A stretch of 64,000 nucleotides of DNA, from positions 6,564,284 to 6,628,283 of the forward strand of contig CATQJL010000001.1 of the NCBI GenBank assembly GCA_958299035.1. The letters run 5' to 3'. Both the position numbers and the translations under genes were made by a program. The notes under the pieces are model-generated. The model did no database searches and was not told where the DNA came from. It worked only from the letters and a program-made list of their open reading frames with translations. Below, one piece after another: positions 25,237-36,605 of the stretch. This DNA is from Cylicocyclus nassatus (taxonomy: Eukaryota; Nematoda; Chromadorea; Rhabditida; Strongylidae). Numbering within the stretch: the first letter of the stretch is position 1; each line of letters begins with the position of its first letter.

Positions 25237-27952
25237 TTGGCCTGGAGAAAGAACCCGTGTAAATTTATATTATCTCTACGCCTGTAAAAAAGGAGATGAC
25301 ACTTGTAGCGATATATCCGTGTAACCATATATGTATAAATTTGGCGACGAAATCCAGCTTTTAACACGCAATGCATGTTGTGTGCAATTGTGCTTATCAA
25401 ATTACCAAGTGGCTTGAGTGTAGCGCATCTGAGATTTTTCAATTTGTGATTTTCCATTTTTAGCACATGATTGTAATACTTCTTCAGGATCAGAGCAAGT
25501 TAAAGGCTTTCAGAGCTCAGCAACAGAGCAGAGGGGCCCAAGTCTACTTTTTAATTAGCTTCTCCTCTCCCCGCCCCTCTCCGCCTCCCTCTACCTTTCC
25601 CAAACTGCTCAAATACTGCTTAATTTGCACTGTGATGAGTTGATCGTACAAAACACCGCGTCATGATTTGATATGTACTTATGCTTTTCCCGAAGTGAGT
25701 TCATGGGCACTGTACTGCGTCGAAAGTGCGATTAATACTATCAGAAGTATCTCGTGCCAATAATCGCATCAATCATCACATCATTCATGTTCCATGACAT
25801 CTTAAAATCTCCCCATGTTTCCGCAGTTTTCTAAAAATATTTGCCCGAAAACTTACTGATCGTAGTTTGAAGGAACTTCAAAACTGTCAATTTTTTGAAT
25901 TTCTGTCCTTTACAAACCCTGAACTTTGCTACCAAAATCTCATTCATCAGCAAGAAAAGGGAAAGAGACTACAGGCTGAAGAGCAAGCACCGACCAAGAA
26001 CTTTGCTGCACCCCGGCTACATACTCGGCCAGTACCACGTTTAATCAAAAACTTTTCCTACAAATGAAAAATCTACGAAAAGAAAAAAAAAACGAAAGAA
26101 AAAGCAGGTGCATTGGAAATCCTGCATATGCTTGCTTTGAGAAAAATCCTTTGTTCTCCTCCTCATTCTAGGCCAGTGAAAGGAAGAGATATTGGGTTGA
26201 TGCAAAATTTATGGCCGTTCTGGATGGTTCTTGTTGAGGATGGGTTCTTCTCCGGTATTTTTGTTCTTAAGGAAAAGCTAACTAGAGTCTCGTCTTCCTC
26301 TTGATGCGTGTCTTTATCTGCTGCTTATAATCATTTGATCTTAACCAAATTTATCTCGGATTTGCCCCCCCCCCCCTCCTCCTCCTCGCTCATCTTGAGA
26401 GTTGCGGCTGGAATAGACGTCATTGCGGGTAAAGCTCATCGTCGGCATGAACACACTCTTCTTCATTTTTTAACAGATGTTTTAAACGTTTCCAATACTG
26501 CATTAGACGACTGGCCTTATAAAATAAACTGATATTTTTTCTCCTGTTTCATGGGAGTAGACAGGCACCGCGAAATCGCGCGTCGCACAAGGAGTTGCGG
26601 TGCGACTGCAAAGTATATGCAGTTAGTCGATAAATGCTAAAGTTTTGATAATTTTGATAGAACACAGCTTATTTTACAGGAAAAACATTAAATTTTGTAC
26701 TCAAGAGAGTACCCTTGATTATAAGCAAAAGCTGCATAGTGTTAGTTACTGGCAGAGAATATAGTGACACAAACTTCTGCCTATACTTCCCGCTCTTGCT
26801 GCAACGCCGTACGCGACGCGTAATGTTGCGTTGCCCATCAGCTGGCAAGAAACACATCTCTTTCTTCATGGCATATCAGTTTTTTAGCCGTAGAATGCAT
26901 ACTTTTTTGCCTATAAAGTTTTACTGTTAGATTAATTAACACGCCTTTCGGACTATTTGTGAAAAGTACATCTTCTGAAGGATAATGACGTCGTCACCAT
27001 CGCTATTGCAATTTATCCGGGAACTTCAAAGAATTGCCATTTCGTAGCCACTTTTATTACGGATGCGAGCTGTCCGAAGAGTTCTACACTGCAATTTTCT
27101 GAATGACGTCTGTCGGGCACTTTTTGGTTCGTCGACTCGGAGGGGCGATTGCACCGGCGAACAGCTGCCCGCGCGCTTGCGTGCCGGCAGCTACATCGCT
27201 CGAGTTATTCTTGTCAAATTAATTAGCTTTTTATTAATTCTGAAACAACGACACAGCAAAGAACAGCTATTTTTGGAACTTTATCGAACTTACTCTCACG
27301 GATAGCTTTTTTCCAGAATTGCTGAATTCAGAAAACTTCAGTTGGACTCTTGACTTCAAAATTCCCTGGCAGCCGTCAAATGATTCAATACCTGCCAGAC
27401 ACGAGCAATTTCATCAATCTGGAAATATTTCAAGTCCTTGGGAATATCGCATGCATTTAACTGCTCATTCTCTGTAGCCATCACTTACATTTTATGAGCA
27501 TCCAGTCAGTCACTAGCGATTAAAACGAGCATCCAAGTGCAATTCAAAAGCTTTTAATTAATTCTAGCCAGTAGGAAGTTCTAGAATTCATTTGCCCTTA
27601 AATGTGGGAGTACATTTCCTGTTAATCTTTATTGGGTGAGGGGGGGGGGGGTGAGGGGGGTATCTCTCAAAACAAAACTTTCTACGAATTACCTTCCTAT
27701 CTGAGATCTACCCTTTTTCTCAAACAAATTTCCCATTCGTTAGCGGACTAGAAATTTTTGAAAATTACAAATGTCGACTTCGGTTATTTGAAAATTTGTG
27801 AACAAGACACCGTTTTTCCTTTCATCCTTTGACATCTAGATTATCTACCTTTTTTGTAGATTTGAAGCTGCAAAATATGTCAAAACAAATTGATACACTG
27901 AAGAATGTGATTTCTGCGTTGAATACTACATTGTGACTGACCAGCAAAATTT
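25237..27952. other. Gene-poor stretch
   Basis: No gene can be supported. A plus frame ending at 26067 (from an acceptor-like CAG near 25951, reading QEKGKRLQAEEQAPTKNF) could be a terminal exon, but I could not link it to anything. A GC-rich patch at about 27060-27210 and a G run at about 27640 are noted without assignment. Confidence 0.35.
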
Positions 27953-28035
27953 TAGCGCGAGTGGGGTTCGAACCCACGAGGACTTACGTCCATTGGAACT
28001 TAAGTCCAACGCCTTAACCACTCGGCCATCGCGCT
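27953..28035 (-). tRNA. tRNA-Leu (anticodon UAA), intact copy
   Basis: The 83-nt class II tRNA folds fully. It has a 7-bp acceptor (AGCGCGA with TCGCGCT) and discriminator A as expected for leucine. The D arm is GCC/GGC with the GG of the loop intact. The anticodon arm is TTGGA-CTTAAGT-TCCAA, giving UAA. The long variable arm pairs GGAC with GTCC, and the T arm is GTGGG-TTCGAAC-CCCAC. There is no intron. A TTTT Pol III terminator follows 3 nt after the discriminator. It reads UUA codons. Confidence 0.93.
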
Positions 28036-28320
28036 GCGATCACGAAATTTCGCTACATTCCTAAAATTCTTTATATCGCTTCTTTATACAAAAATACCTT
28101 AGCCATGCTTCTCATATAAAAATACCACGTGATACATTTTTGTATTTTAGGAACTACTCTTCCATTTCTGGAATTACCTATGTGTATGAATTTACCTCAA
28201 AATGAGCTGCAATGTAAATGTGCGTATTATTTGACATTTTACTTTACTTATATTTTTTCAGTTTTATCTTACCATTATTTTATTTTGTTGAATTTCACTT
28301 AAGTTGTTTCAGCTAAATTT

Positions 28321-28402
28321 TAGCGCGAGTGGGGTTCGAACCCACGGGACTTACGTCCATTGGAACTTAAGTCTAACGCCTTAAGCACTCGGCCATCGCG
28401 CT
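28321..28402 (-). tRNA. tRNA-Leu(UAA) copy 2, probably a pseudogene
   Basis: It is nearly identical to the intact copy but carries three damaging changes: an A:C mispair in the anticodon stem (TTAGA opposite TCCAA), loss of the second G of the conserved GG in the D loop, and a one-base deletion after the variable arm. Only TTT, not TTTT, follows. About 50 bp of 5' flank (with AAATTCTTTA) is shared with copy 1, so it arose by local duplication. Confidence 0.65.
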
Positions 28403-28709
28403 ACAGTCACGTGATCTCGCTACATTTCTAAAATTCTTTACATTGCTTCTTCACAGTAGACTGCATCAGGTACCACGTGATATATTTTCGAATTTGAAAA
28501 ATTACGCAACTGATCGCTCATTCACCATCACTTTTTTACATTACTTTTTTACGCAGAATCCCTCGTTTACTACGATATTTCTGCGCTTAAAATTGAGAAA
28601 ACTTTTTACTTATCACCACCACGTTCCTTCAGCCTAGGTATACCAAGTCAGTATTCACTAATTGCTCTATCAGCACTCAAGATATACTGTATTGCTTCTG
28701 GTTAAATTT

Positions 28710-28792
28710 TAGCGCGAGTGGGGTTCGAACCCACGAGGACTTACGTCCATTGGAACTTAAGTCCAACGACTTAACCACTCGGCCATCGCGCT
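28710..28792 (-). tRNA. tRNA-Leu(UAA) copy 3, one D-stem mismatch
   Basis: The length and anticodon match copy 1. A single change puts a C:U mismatch in the D stem (GCC opposite GTC). Only TTT follows the 3' end, so termination may be weak. It may still be transcribed, but it looks like a decaying duplicate. Confidence 0.75.
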
Positions 28793-28962
28793 ACACTGAC
28801 AGATCTATCACCAAAATCCAAAGCCGATATCCGATATATAGATGTAGTTACTGAAACAGGACATCTATTCAATTCTCATCTGCCGAACATTAGTTTAGTT
28901 ACTGATCATTCATAACATTGATCTTCGAAGGTGTATCTCCTCTCGCACCTTACATATACAGC

Positions 28963-29325
28963 AGTGGCGTACCCAGGATTTCCGCTCGGGGGGGGGGGGG
29001 CGACAAAAAAATTTTTCGAGTGAAGGTGCGTGGCGTTAGCCACGCACTCCGAAAAAATTTTAGGGGTGCTTCCCAAAATTTTCGCGGGTCTCTAACCCCT
29101 AAAATATGGAGAAAGGGGGCGTGGCGTCAGCCACGAACCCGAAAAATTTTTTTTACAAGGCTAATTTGAATTTTTAAAAATTTTTAAAAATTATTTTAAT
29201 TATTTACAAGTATAAACAAGTTATTTGCACATTTTTTTAACCCTTATAAGTGACTTTCAAAGATTTCGCGACCCATTCTCGGGGGGGGGGGGCGCCCACA
29301 GTATGCCAACGTAACCTACGCTAAG
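28963..29325. mobile_element. hAT-like dispersed repeat
   Basis: It begins CAGTGGCGTACCCAGGATTT, a typical hAT-type terminus, and contains G runs, GGCGT-AGCCACG blocks and an AT-rich right half. A diverged copy of its interior (ACAAGGCTAATTTGAATTT and neighbours) lies at about 55960-56205. The right end and target duplication could not be fixed. Confidence 0.55.
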
Positions 29326-30970
29326 TCCGAAATCAAATTTCTGCAAAACATTTTTGACTATTTTGCAGAAGGAGTTACTCAAAAGACGAGCATCACACAT
29401 TATTCAACCAGATTACGGTGGTATACTGTAGCGGTGCCAAAGTGCCAGCAGGCTCAAACTTACAAAGCGTCAAAAGTTCAGCAAGCTTGGATGTCTCAAA
29501 GAGTGCACAATAAAATCTATATTTAGAGCTAAAAAGCATGTCAATCAACAAAGTGATAAAGGTAACAAATAATCCATCTGAATGATTCCTATCGTAGAAA
29601 TTTGTCAGGTTTTCATTTGATTTGATCTAGAAAACTCTGCCATGTTGTGGAAAAATGGCGCCCATTCGGGCATCGCTCGAAGAGTCGTCCGTCTTCACAA
29701 ATTATTTTACAGCGCATGAAATGACGGGCTATTCTTCATGACAAATACGCCGACCTATCCATAAGATGTTTTCGAGCAGCTCAAAAGTGTCCCTGTTGTC
29801 CTTGCGATAACTTCCATTTCCCCTCACTTCTATTCCTCATAAAGTCTGTCGATGAAGTTATCTAGAGTGCGTGCATTCCTTTCAGTCGCAAAACTTTCTT
29901 TCTATCTACGTTATTTATTCTTTTTTCTATTTTTCTGGAAATTTTTCGTATTTTTATTCATATTTTTAACTTTCTTATTTATATTCTTATTATATTTTGT
30001 ATTTTAATTATATTCTTGCTTTATTTTATATTTGATTATTTACTCATTTTCTTATTTAGAATATAGAAACAATGCGCTTTCATCAGAAATGAACGCTACC
30101 CCTTCAGAAAGAAACAAGCAAAACAAAATCGCATTTACGATGAAAATTCGCGAATTTCATGCTCACTTGGAGCTAGAAATATTTTCTGAGATTCGTCTTT
30201 TTTCCACATTCATAAAAATAGTCCCTTTGCTTGAGAGACGAAATAATTTGGGTTTTTTGTGGCAATGATGTGATTTTTTCAAATCCAATTTTGTGAAATA
30301 TTGTTTACTGCATTTCTAGCTTCACAACCGAATTGAAAACTTTACACCGCATGGCTACATTTATTTTCAACAAATCCGCATGTTGAGGTTTTTTGATTTT
30401 TTCATGAAAGATTTTTTCTTGAAATTCCTGCGTTCTTCTATTAGCGCCGCATCTGCCATATCCTCATCTTCTCTTTCCCTTGGGAAAGAATGCACTAAAA
30501 TTTAATTCTGAGGAAATACCTCAGACTTTTCTAATTTTCGATACGCTTACGTTTTTGAGTACATTTTCTGAATATTTCTGAACAATTCAATACATGTTTT
30601 TCAATATATTCAATACGTCTCGTTACGTTGATATAATATTTACATAAGTGATTTTCACCAGTATTCAGCCTGCTCTTGAATGTTTTTTCCATTTTTAGCC
30701 TCACACCCTCCATGCCTTTTTAAATTTGTCTATTACTCTGTAATCTTTGAAAACTTCACCACAATACTTCCGCCTTTATGACCAGTAATACCAAAAATAA
30801 ATTAATCGCATCTTGAGGCTAGTAATGCTTTCCCGATTGAATCTACACTTTCTTCTTTCCCCTCACAAATTGTTTTATTTTTGAAACACATTTTTTGAAA
30901 TGTTTCCACTTTCTCAGCTTCCGCTTCCTCGTACTTTTCACACATAAAGTGTACATGTCAGAACTTTACT
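29326..30970. other. Gene-free stretch
   Basis: AT-rich sequence, especially 29900-30060. No gene or repeat end is recognised; it may include the promoter of the gene starting at 31035. Confidence 0.4.
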
Positions 30971-30986
30971 GTGATTCTTTTCAGGC
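30971..30986 (+). promoter_or_regulatory. Likely spliced-leader trans-splice acceptor
   Basis: A TGATTCTTTTCAG acceptor lies about 48 nt upstream of the ATG at 31035 with no upstream exon evident. This is the usual position for nematode spliced-leader addition. Confidence 0.5.
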
Positions 30987-31034
30987 ATTGCTATAGACTC
31001 AGAACAATTGGCATGCGGGAATTGCCATCAAAAA

Positions 31035-34000
31035 ATGCCTGAAAAAGCTGCGAAAGCTGAGGTAAGTGCTGATTTATTGCTGCCAGTTGTTCAAAAGTTT
31101 TTGTTCTGTTAGATGTTTCGCCAACACTAGGCGCTACTTTCCGTTACTATTTTTGGAATATGAAGGAGAGGAAAGGGGCAGGGACAGGATGAATTCAAAA
31201 AGCTCACAGACGTTATATAAGCGCAAAACAATATACTCTTTGATTGGATTGCGAATCCAGAGCAATGGAGAGAAGGAAAAGGAAGAGGCAGAAGATAAGA
31301 GAAGAGCTAAAGATGGGCGTTTTGCGCCGCGAATTCGGTCCTGCGTAGGAATATGGTGTGAACACCACGGTCTTTGAAACCCCTACCTTGAAGAATGGAC
31401 AAATCAGTTGTTCACCCTTACTTATAGGTAACTAAGTAAGACTACCAACTCTTTCCAAAAACCACTTTTCAAAGTAGTGGTTCGGAAAAATTCCTACGAG
31501 CTTTCGACCCCTGCTTGGTCTTCTGGATGCGCTGAGTCCAGGGCTGTGCTTGAAAAGTCGAAAAAGTGCTTCTCATGCCGTTTTCTGAGCTTGGAGATTG
31601 TTGGAGGGGATGGGCGAGCGATCGCTGACTGAGTCGCGATTGCCTGCGCCGATCAGCCACTTGCCGCCAAAATTTGTAAAGTTACAGTATACTGCAGCCA
31701 GTCGCTGATTTTGGCGGGAATCTCTCGCCCGGCCCCCTCAGCAATCTTCAGGGCCGGAAAACGCCGAAAAAGCACTTTTTTGACTATTCAAGCACAGTCT
31801 CGGACGCAGCGGATCCAGAGGGCCGTGAAGGTGCGACAAGCTCGCACTCGCAATTTTCCCGAGCACTGTCTTTGAGCTAGCTCAGCACCCCTTCTATGGC
31901 AAATTTTTGTTGGCCCAATCAGGCTCTAAATTGCTTAGTTATTTTAGTCTGGTTTGCTCATGTACGGAAATAACTTTGTAAAGCAAACTTTTCTTTTTGA
32001 TTTCGATGGTACAAAGGAATTTCGCAAGAGTACAAGTACAATCTGTGTCAACCACGTGCTCCGTTCGTAACATACGCATCCGCAGCGCGTGGGCATGCGT
32101 AGCGATCTCCGACTTGCGTCATGTTCAATCAAGCGCTACGCTCGCGCCTGTAGCGTTGCGGTTGAGTTGTCGGAAGGTGAGCACATCGTTGGCACCAACT
32201 GTAGTTGATTCTAAGGTTTGTTATGTCTGTAACTGCACACTGTAATATCTGCGATGGCCCTTTGTCAGGACTTAAGCAGACGAAAAAGATCAAGCAATTT
32301 ACCATAAATTTATAAAGAAAATATGAGTTTTTTTTTCAGAGGAATTACCCAGTAAAATCAATGCACCACCTACAGTAACCCAACCACAGAAAATATTATA
32401 TTTTGCAACAAGTCAAAGTCGCCTCTAAAACTAGTTATATCTCCTCTGTCTTCTTGCCGTTTTTTGATCTACGACATAAAAAATTCTAATGGCATTATTA
32501 TTCACTTGCAGCCGAGTCGAGCAGCTCATCAGGCTGATCATTAACGCTAATTAAGTTGTCGAAAAAGCGTTTCTGACTACTGCATGCTACGTCTGTCATG
32601 GACGTGTGCGCGTCCATCTGGCGCTGATCAAATTATGCACAGCGACCGAGCAGCGTTATGGCCCCCCTCTATGTGTAACGCTACATGCACATCATCTCAT
32701 GGGATTGAAACAAAAATTAGCTAGTCGGGGGGGGGGAGGGTGATCGGAGGGTGTTGAATTTGAAATGTGAATTTTTGAACATGAACGCTTATTAGACAAA
32801 GATGCAAGGAAGAATGTAATGTTTGTGAATTTATATTCATGAGTAGGCACCTGATGGTTTATACTTGTTGAGGCTACAGCTTGTTTCATCCAGAAGTGCG
32901 CTTGCATTGCAATGACGCGCGTCCGCTCCGCAACGCTTTGCGCCATATTGCGACCGCGGCTATACCCTACCGTGACAAGACCAAATCTGCGTCTGTTCCT
33001 TCTCTCCAACCTTCTGCGGTAGACGACCGATCAAGTTAGCTAGTCGGGCCAGATCAAATCCTCTTCTTTTTCTATTTCAGCCTATTCAAAATTGAAAAAT
33101 TATATGTAATCAGAGCCAAAAATAGCCATCCTAAAATTTTTGCCATTAATAGAAGCTCGCTCCTTTTCCGAGGGATAATACGTACACTCTTTTTCTTCTA
33201 TAGAAAGGATATTATATATTACGGTCCAGGTAACATCTATTCTATGACTAGGAGACGCGAGATAGCATTGCGGACATTGTCTTAACATGTTTGAGTTTGT
33301 TCTTCCCTGTTTCCAAAGAGTGATTAAACCTGGACGAAATAAATAACAAGTATAAACCTGCTAAGTACACGATTGGGCCTGTTTAGACAATTTGTGCAAT
33401 GCGGTCTCGCGTCTCCTAGTCATAGAATGAATGATATCTTTTTCGTTGAATAGTATAACTGGTGGGGGAAAGCACATAATTCTTCTAGGAGGGCATGGAA
33501 AGAAAGTTTTACGAAAAAGAGTGGCTCAGTCAGATTTTCAGGAGAATCTAAGGTTTTTTAAGGCTTTCGCAAAATCTGTAACCGAATTGAAGAGACATGG
33601 CGCTTCTGCAACCACATTGCTCACCCATCTTCATGGAAATGAGTTATCTCAATTTTTGGAACTTGAAGGCAATTTACGTGAAGGATTTTTCCTCTGCTCC
33701 ATCCGAGACAGTAGCAAAGGGATTTTGAAGAGCTTAAACTTTGTGTTTTTTGCAGGATCAGTGCACATCACGTCGCTCCATTTACAATTAGATTTTGCAC
33801 TTGATATAGTGTGCTTGCACTGCAGGTGAAATTTGCGCGTGGATAAATACCCGCGCCAGTGATGTCAGCATTTTGCGCGTGGATAAATACCCGCGCCAGT
33901 GATGTCAGCATTTTGCGCGTGCAGTTGGCCGGCGTCACAGGGGTTACTATTTATTTACGCACAAATTTTACCGCATTCTATCTGCAGTGCAAGCGCACCA

Positions 34001-36449
34001 TATTAAGCGGAGAATCTACTCGACTGTAAAATCAAGGCACTTTCATTTTACTCTAATATCTTTTTCACTTTTGTTATTAGCACATCAAATTGCACAACGG
34101 AGGCAAGAAACAAAGTTAAAGAGATGTATCACGGGTGTAGGACGATTCGCACGATCGTAATGCTTTCCACACAGGACCACCGCCGCGCGCGACACACCCT
34201 GCGGCGGCTTTAGCCTAAGCAAAAGAGGGGAAGGAAAGTTTTGCGGCGTGCATTACACGTTGAGACAAGTCAGAATCAGGGTGACGCTGGAGACCGCCCG
34301 TGCGAAAAGACCGTCTCCCATGTATCACTCATTCTGTGACTAGGAGACGCGAGTCGGCATTGCACAAATCGTCTAAACAAGTTCACTCGTGTACTTAGCA
34401 GGTTTATACTTGTTATTTATCTCGTCCAGGTTTATACAGTTTTCTGAAACAGAGAACAACATCAAACATGTTAAGACAGTCCGCAATGCGGTCACGCATC
34501 TCCTAGTCATAGAATAGATAATATCTAACCTGATCCGTTTTTCCAGAAACAAACAAGATTTCTGACATACTTTTTTGATTTTGCGTCCCCGCAAGCGCTG
34601 TATAATCCATCTGTCAGTCTGCTATAGTGAGATTCTGCAGATGCAGGCAAAAAGTTTTCTGAGAAGTCCTACGAATGACTAGAAGTTGCTAGAAAAAAAC
34701 TAACCATAGACGTCAAAGCATCGCTTCACTGACATTTTATTAGTGACGAAATGTGAGACGTTCTCAGGGATTCGCGCCGTGCGGGCGGTCCTCATTAAAG
34801 CTCCTCCGCCTGAGCGCACTGCATAGTTTTTGATGTACCGTGCGTGCGGTCAACAATAAAAATGCCGTGCAAGCGGAAGACAGTCTACCCGTTCGATCGG
34901 CACGCAATAAAATCGACCGTGCAAGCGGCAGGCAATGCGTCCGCACGATCGGCCAGCAATCACTTGATCGTACAAGCGGCAGGCAATCTCGCCGCGCAAT
35001 CGGTACGCAATAAAACCGACCGTGCAAGCGGCAGGCAATGTGTCCGTTCGATCGGGCGGCAAACATTTGCCCGTGCAAGCGGCCAACAGTGACCTTCGGC
35101 TCATTGTTTTCACACACTGTGAGCGTAAACGGTACCTGCATGAGATACGACGCAGCGTTTAGGCTGGCTAAGCGTCGACTATCGTGTTATCAACATTTCC
35201 CTTCACCGCAAAGCTGGAATGAAGCTGCGTGAGGCCACAGTTATCAAGAGTGATGATGTGGGCTTCTCCATGGAAAGTTTGGGTAGTGCGGCAGGCATTA
35301 GTCCGTGTTCGCAGGATGTGAAAATGCTTAACATACCTAAGAAAAATGGTTAAAATACCCCATGTAAACCTACTCCAGCAGCAAGCGAGCGGCCGACCTT
35401 CCCCGCGCAAGCGGCGAGCATTAGAAACCGTGCGGGCGCCCCACGTTAACCGTGCTAACGGCCCTTGACGACCGTACAATCGCACACACCAACGAGCGAT
35501 TGTAAGTTCGTCGCTGGCCGCCCGCACGGTGCGAGTCCCTGAGTTGGCGTTCGCACTGCAGAGCGATGTACGTATTTATGGTATTTTTGGTGAGAGGAGA
35601 TATCTCACTGAAGCAATTTTTCTTTGAAAGAAAGGACCTTATAACTGTCCTCAGAGTTCTCAGTGATTTAAATTGGATAAGAGAGCCTCAATAAGAACTG
35701 TTGAAGGCTTTTTTAGCAGTTTATTAATTTTAATCTCATTTCGTTGCCGCTCATGTGAAATGAATGACTTTTGGGAAAAGCTGTCAATTTCCAAAAATAT
35801 TTTGCCGAAAAAATATGGAGCCATTCAATAGAAAATCAACATCCGGCAGCTGTTTTGGAGATAAACGCAATAAGTGCGGACCACCAGCATAATATCAGCT
35901 ATGCTAGAAGACAGCTGAGAAGTGCCCGAACAACTTTTTTTTGAGAAAACGAAAATTTCAAAAGCAGCAACCATTCGATAGGTTTTGCTAATCAATATGT
36001 ATGAAAAAAAAGATGACGGTAAATTTGGTGTTTTCCGCTGCCGACAGTATTTGCGCGTGAACAACGACAACGCACCCCCCCCCCCCTGGCGCTTTTTCGC
36101 GCGCGAGCGCGAGCAGCGCGCAAATCGCAGGCAAGCTGTCGGCATTCGCAAACATGGCATTTGTTTCCGCGCAAATGTTGTCTTTGCCGCAGAAGTATTG
36201 TGAACTTTCAATACCTAGACTTCCCATAATCAAAAGATGCATAATTACTTGTACGATTTTTTCTTACCACATCGTCCAGTATTTTTTTTTAATTTTTCAC
36301 TTACTGTTTTGCAGGCTGCACCTCGACCTGTACCTCCAAAAGTAGTGATCACACAACCATCGTCTGCTGAACTATTGCCGTCATCGTTGACCGCATCAAT
36401 CGACACACTTCCACCAGGCGAGAAAAAGAAATGTTGTGTGATACTGTAG
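31035..36449 (+). CDS. Small prenylated protein of unknown function (exons 31035-31061 and 36315-36449)
   Basis: Exon 1 (31035-31061) encodes MPEKAAKAE and ends in a consensus donor, GAG|GTAAGT. The last exon (36315-36449) follows a strong TACTGTTTTGCAG acceptor in the same phase. It encodes a proline-rich stretch (AAPRPVPPKVVITQPSS) and ends EKKKCCVIL. The CVIL end is a CaaX box; a final leucine favours geranylgeranylation, the preceding Cys could be palmitoylated, and the lysines would help membrane binding. Joined directly, the protein is 53 residues. Internal exons are possible in the 5.25-kb intron; one candidate is 32342-32374 (ELPSKINAPPT), phase-compatible but with a weak donor. A trans-splice acceptor precedes the ATG and AATAAA lies at 36600. 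I do not recognise the family. It lacks the body of a small GTPase or a G-protein gamma subunit. Confidence 0.5.
31475..31873. mobile_element. Foldback MITE in the first intron
   Basis: The left arm (about 31475-31640) and right arm (about 31705-31873) are inverted copies. They share CTGTGCTTGAA, GTCGAAAAAGTGCTT and an outer GTTCGGAAAAATT / GCTCGGGAAAATT block. The target duplication is not clear, so the superfamily is unassigned. Confidence 0.65.
33238..33429. mobile_element. Short MITE, copy A
   Basis: The inverted ends share TTCTATGACTAGGAGACGCG and a CATTGC block. The inner part contains GGTTTATACTTGTTATTTAT in inverse form. A second copy in opposite orientation lies at 34330-34515. Confidence 0.75.
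33807..34000. mobile_element. TA-flanked MITE carrying a 40-bp tandem duplication
   Basis: The inverted ends around GTGCKCTTGCACTGCAG are flanked by TA (33805-33806 and 34001-34002). Inside, a 40-bp unit starting GGATAAATACCCGCGCCAGT is present twice in exact tandem (33841-33880 and 33881-33920). The exactness implies a recent duplication. Confidence 0.75.
34330..34515. mobile_element. Short MITE, copy B
   Basis: This is the inverse-orientation copy of the 33238-33429 element, with the same GACTAGGAGACGCGA end motif and interior. The pair brackets about 0.9 kb that includes another MITE and a 132-codon plus frame (33431-33829) of no recognised family. Confidence 0.75.
34763..35543. mobile_element. 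Inverted-repeat transposon carrying a minisatellite
   Basis: The ends CTCAGGGATTCGC...GCGAGTCCCTGAG continue into a shared GTGCGGGCGG block. No target duplication was seen. The interior holds a GC-rich minisatellite (34840-35090) whose units alternate CAAGCGGCAGGCAATG and CGATCGG-type blocks. More units lie near 35390-35420. Long open frames on both strands across it are repeat translations, not a gene. Confidence 0.7.
34840..35090. repeat. Minisatellite of about 22-bp alternating units
   Basis: Successive units follow the pattern CCGTGCAAGCGGCAGGCAAT, then CGNNCGATCGGNNNGCAATA. The two types alternate to give a higher-order period of about 45-50 bp. The GC-rich array contrasts with AT-rich flanks. 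Confidence 0.75.
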
Positions 36450-36599
36450 CAATATACTGAATGATGTATATCTATGAGATTTTCTACTCCAATTGTATAT
36501 TTAACTCGCATTATTCCACTGTTGCCATGAGATTGCATAATTTTTTGAGTTGTCTTTACAACAACGTCGCCATGCTTACAATACGGGCTGCTATAATCA

Positions 36600-36605
36600 A
36601 ATAAA
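36600..36605 (+). terminator. AATAAA polyadenylation signal of the small prenylated-protein gene
   Basis: It is the first canonical AATAAA after the stop codon at 36449, about 150 nt downstream, a normal distance for a nematode 3' end. Confidence 0.5.

Noticed and set aside
34764..35141. 125-codon minus frame and overlapping frames on both strands
   Set aside because: They are translations of the minisatellite; being open in several frames comes from the repeat composition.
35825..36211. 128-codon minus frame near the last exon of the CVIL gene
   Set aside because: It is low in coding character, overlaps other open frames on both strands in a GC-rich patch, and matches no family.
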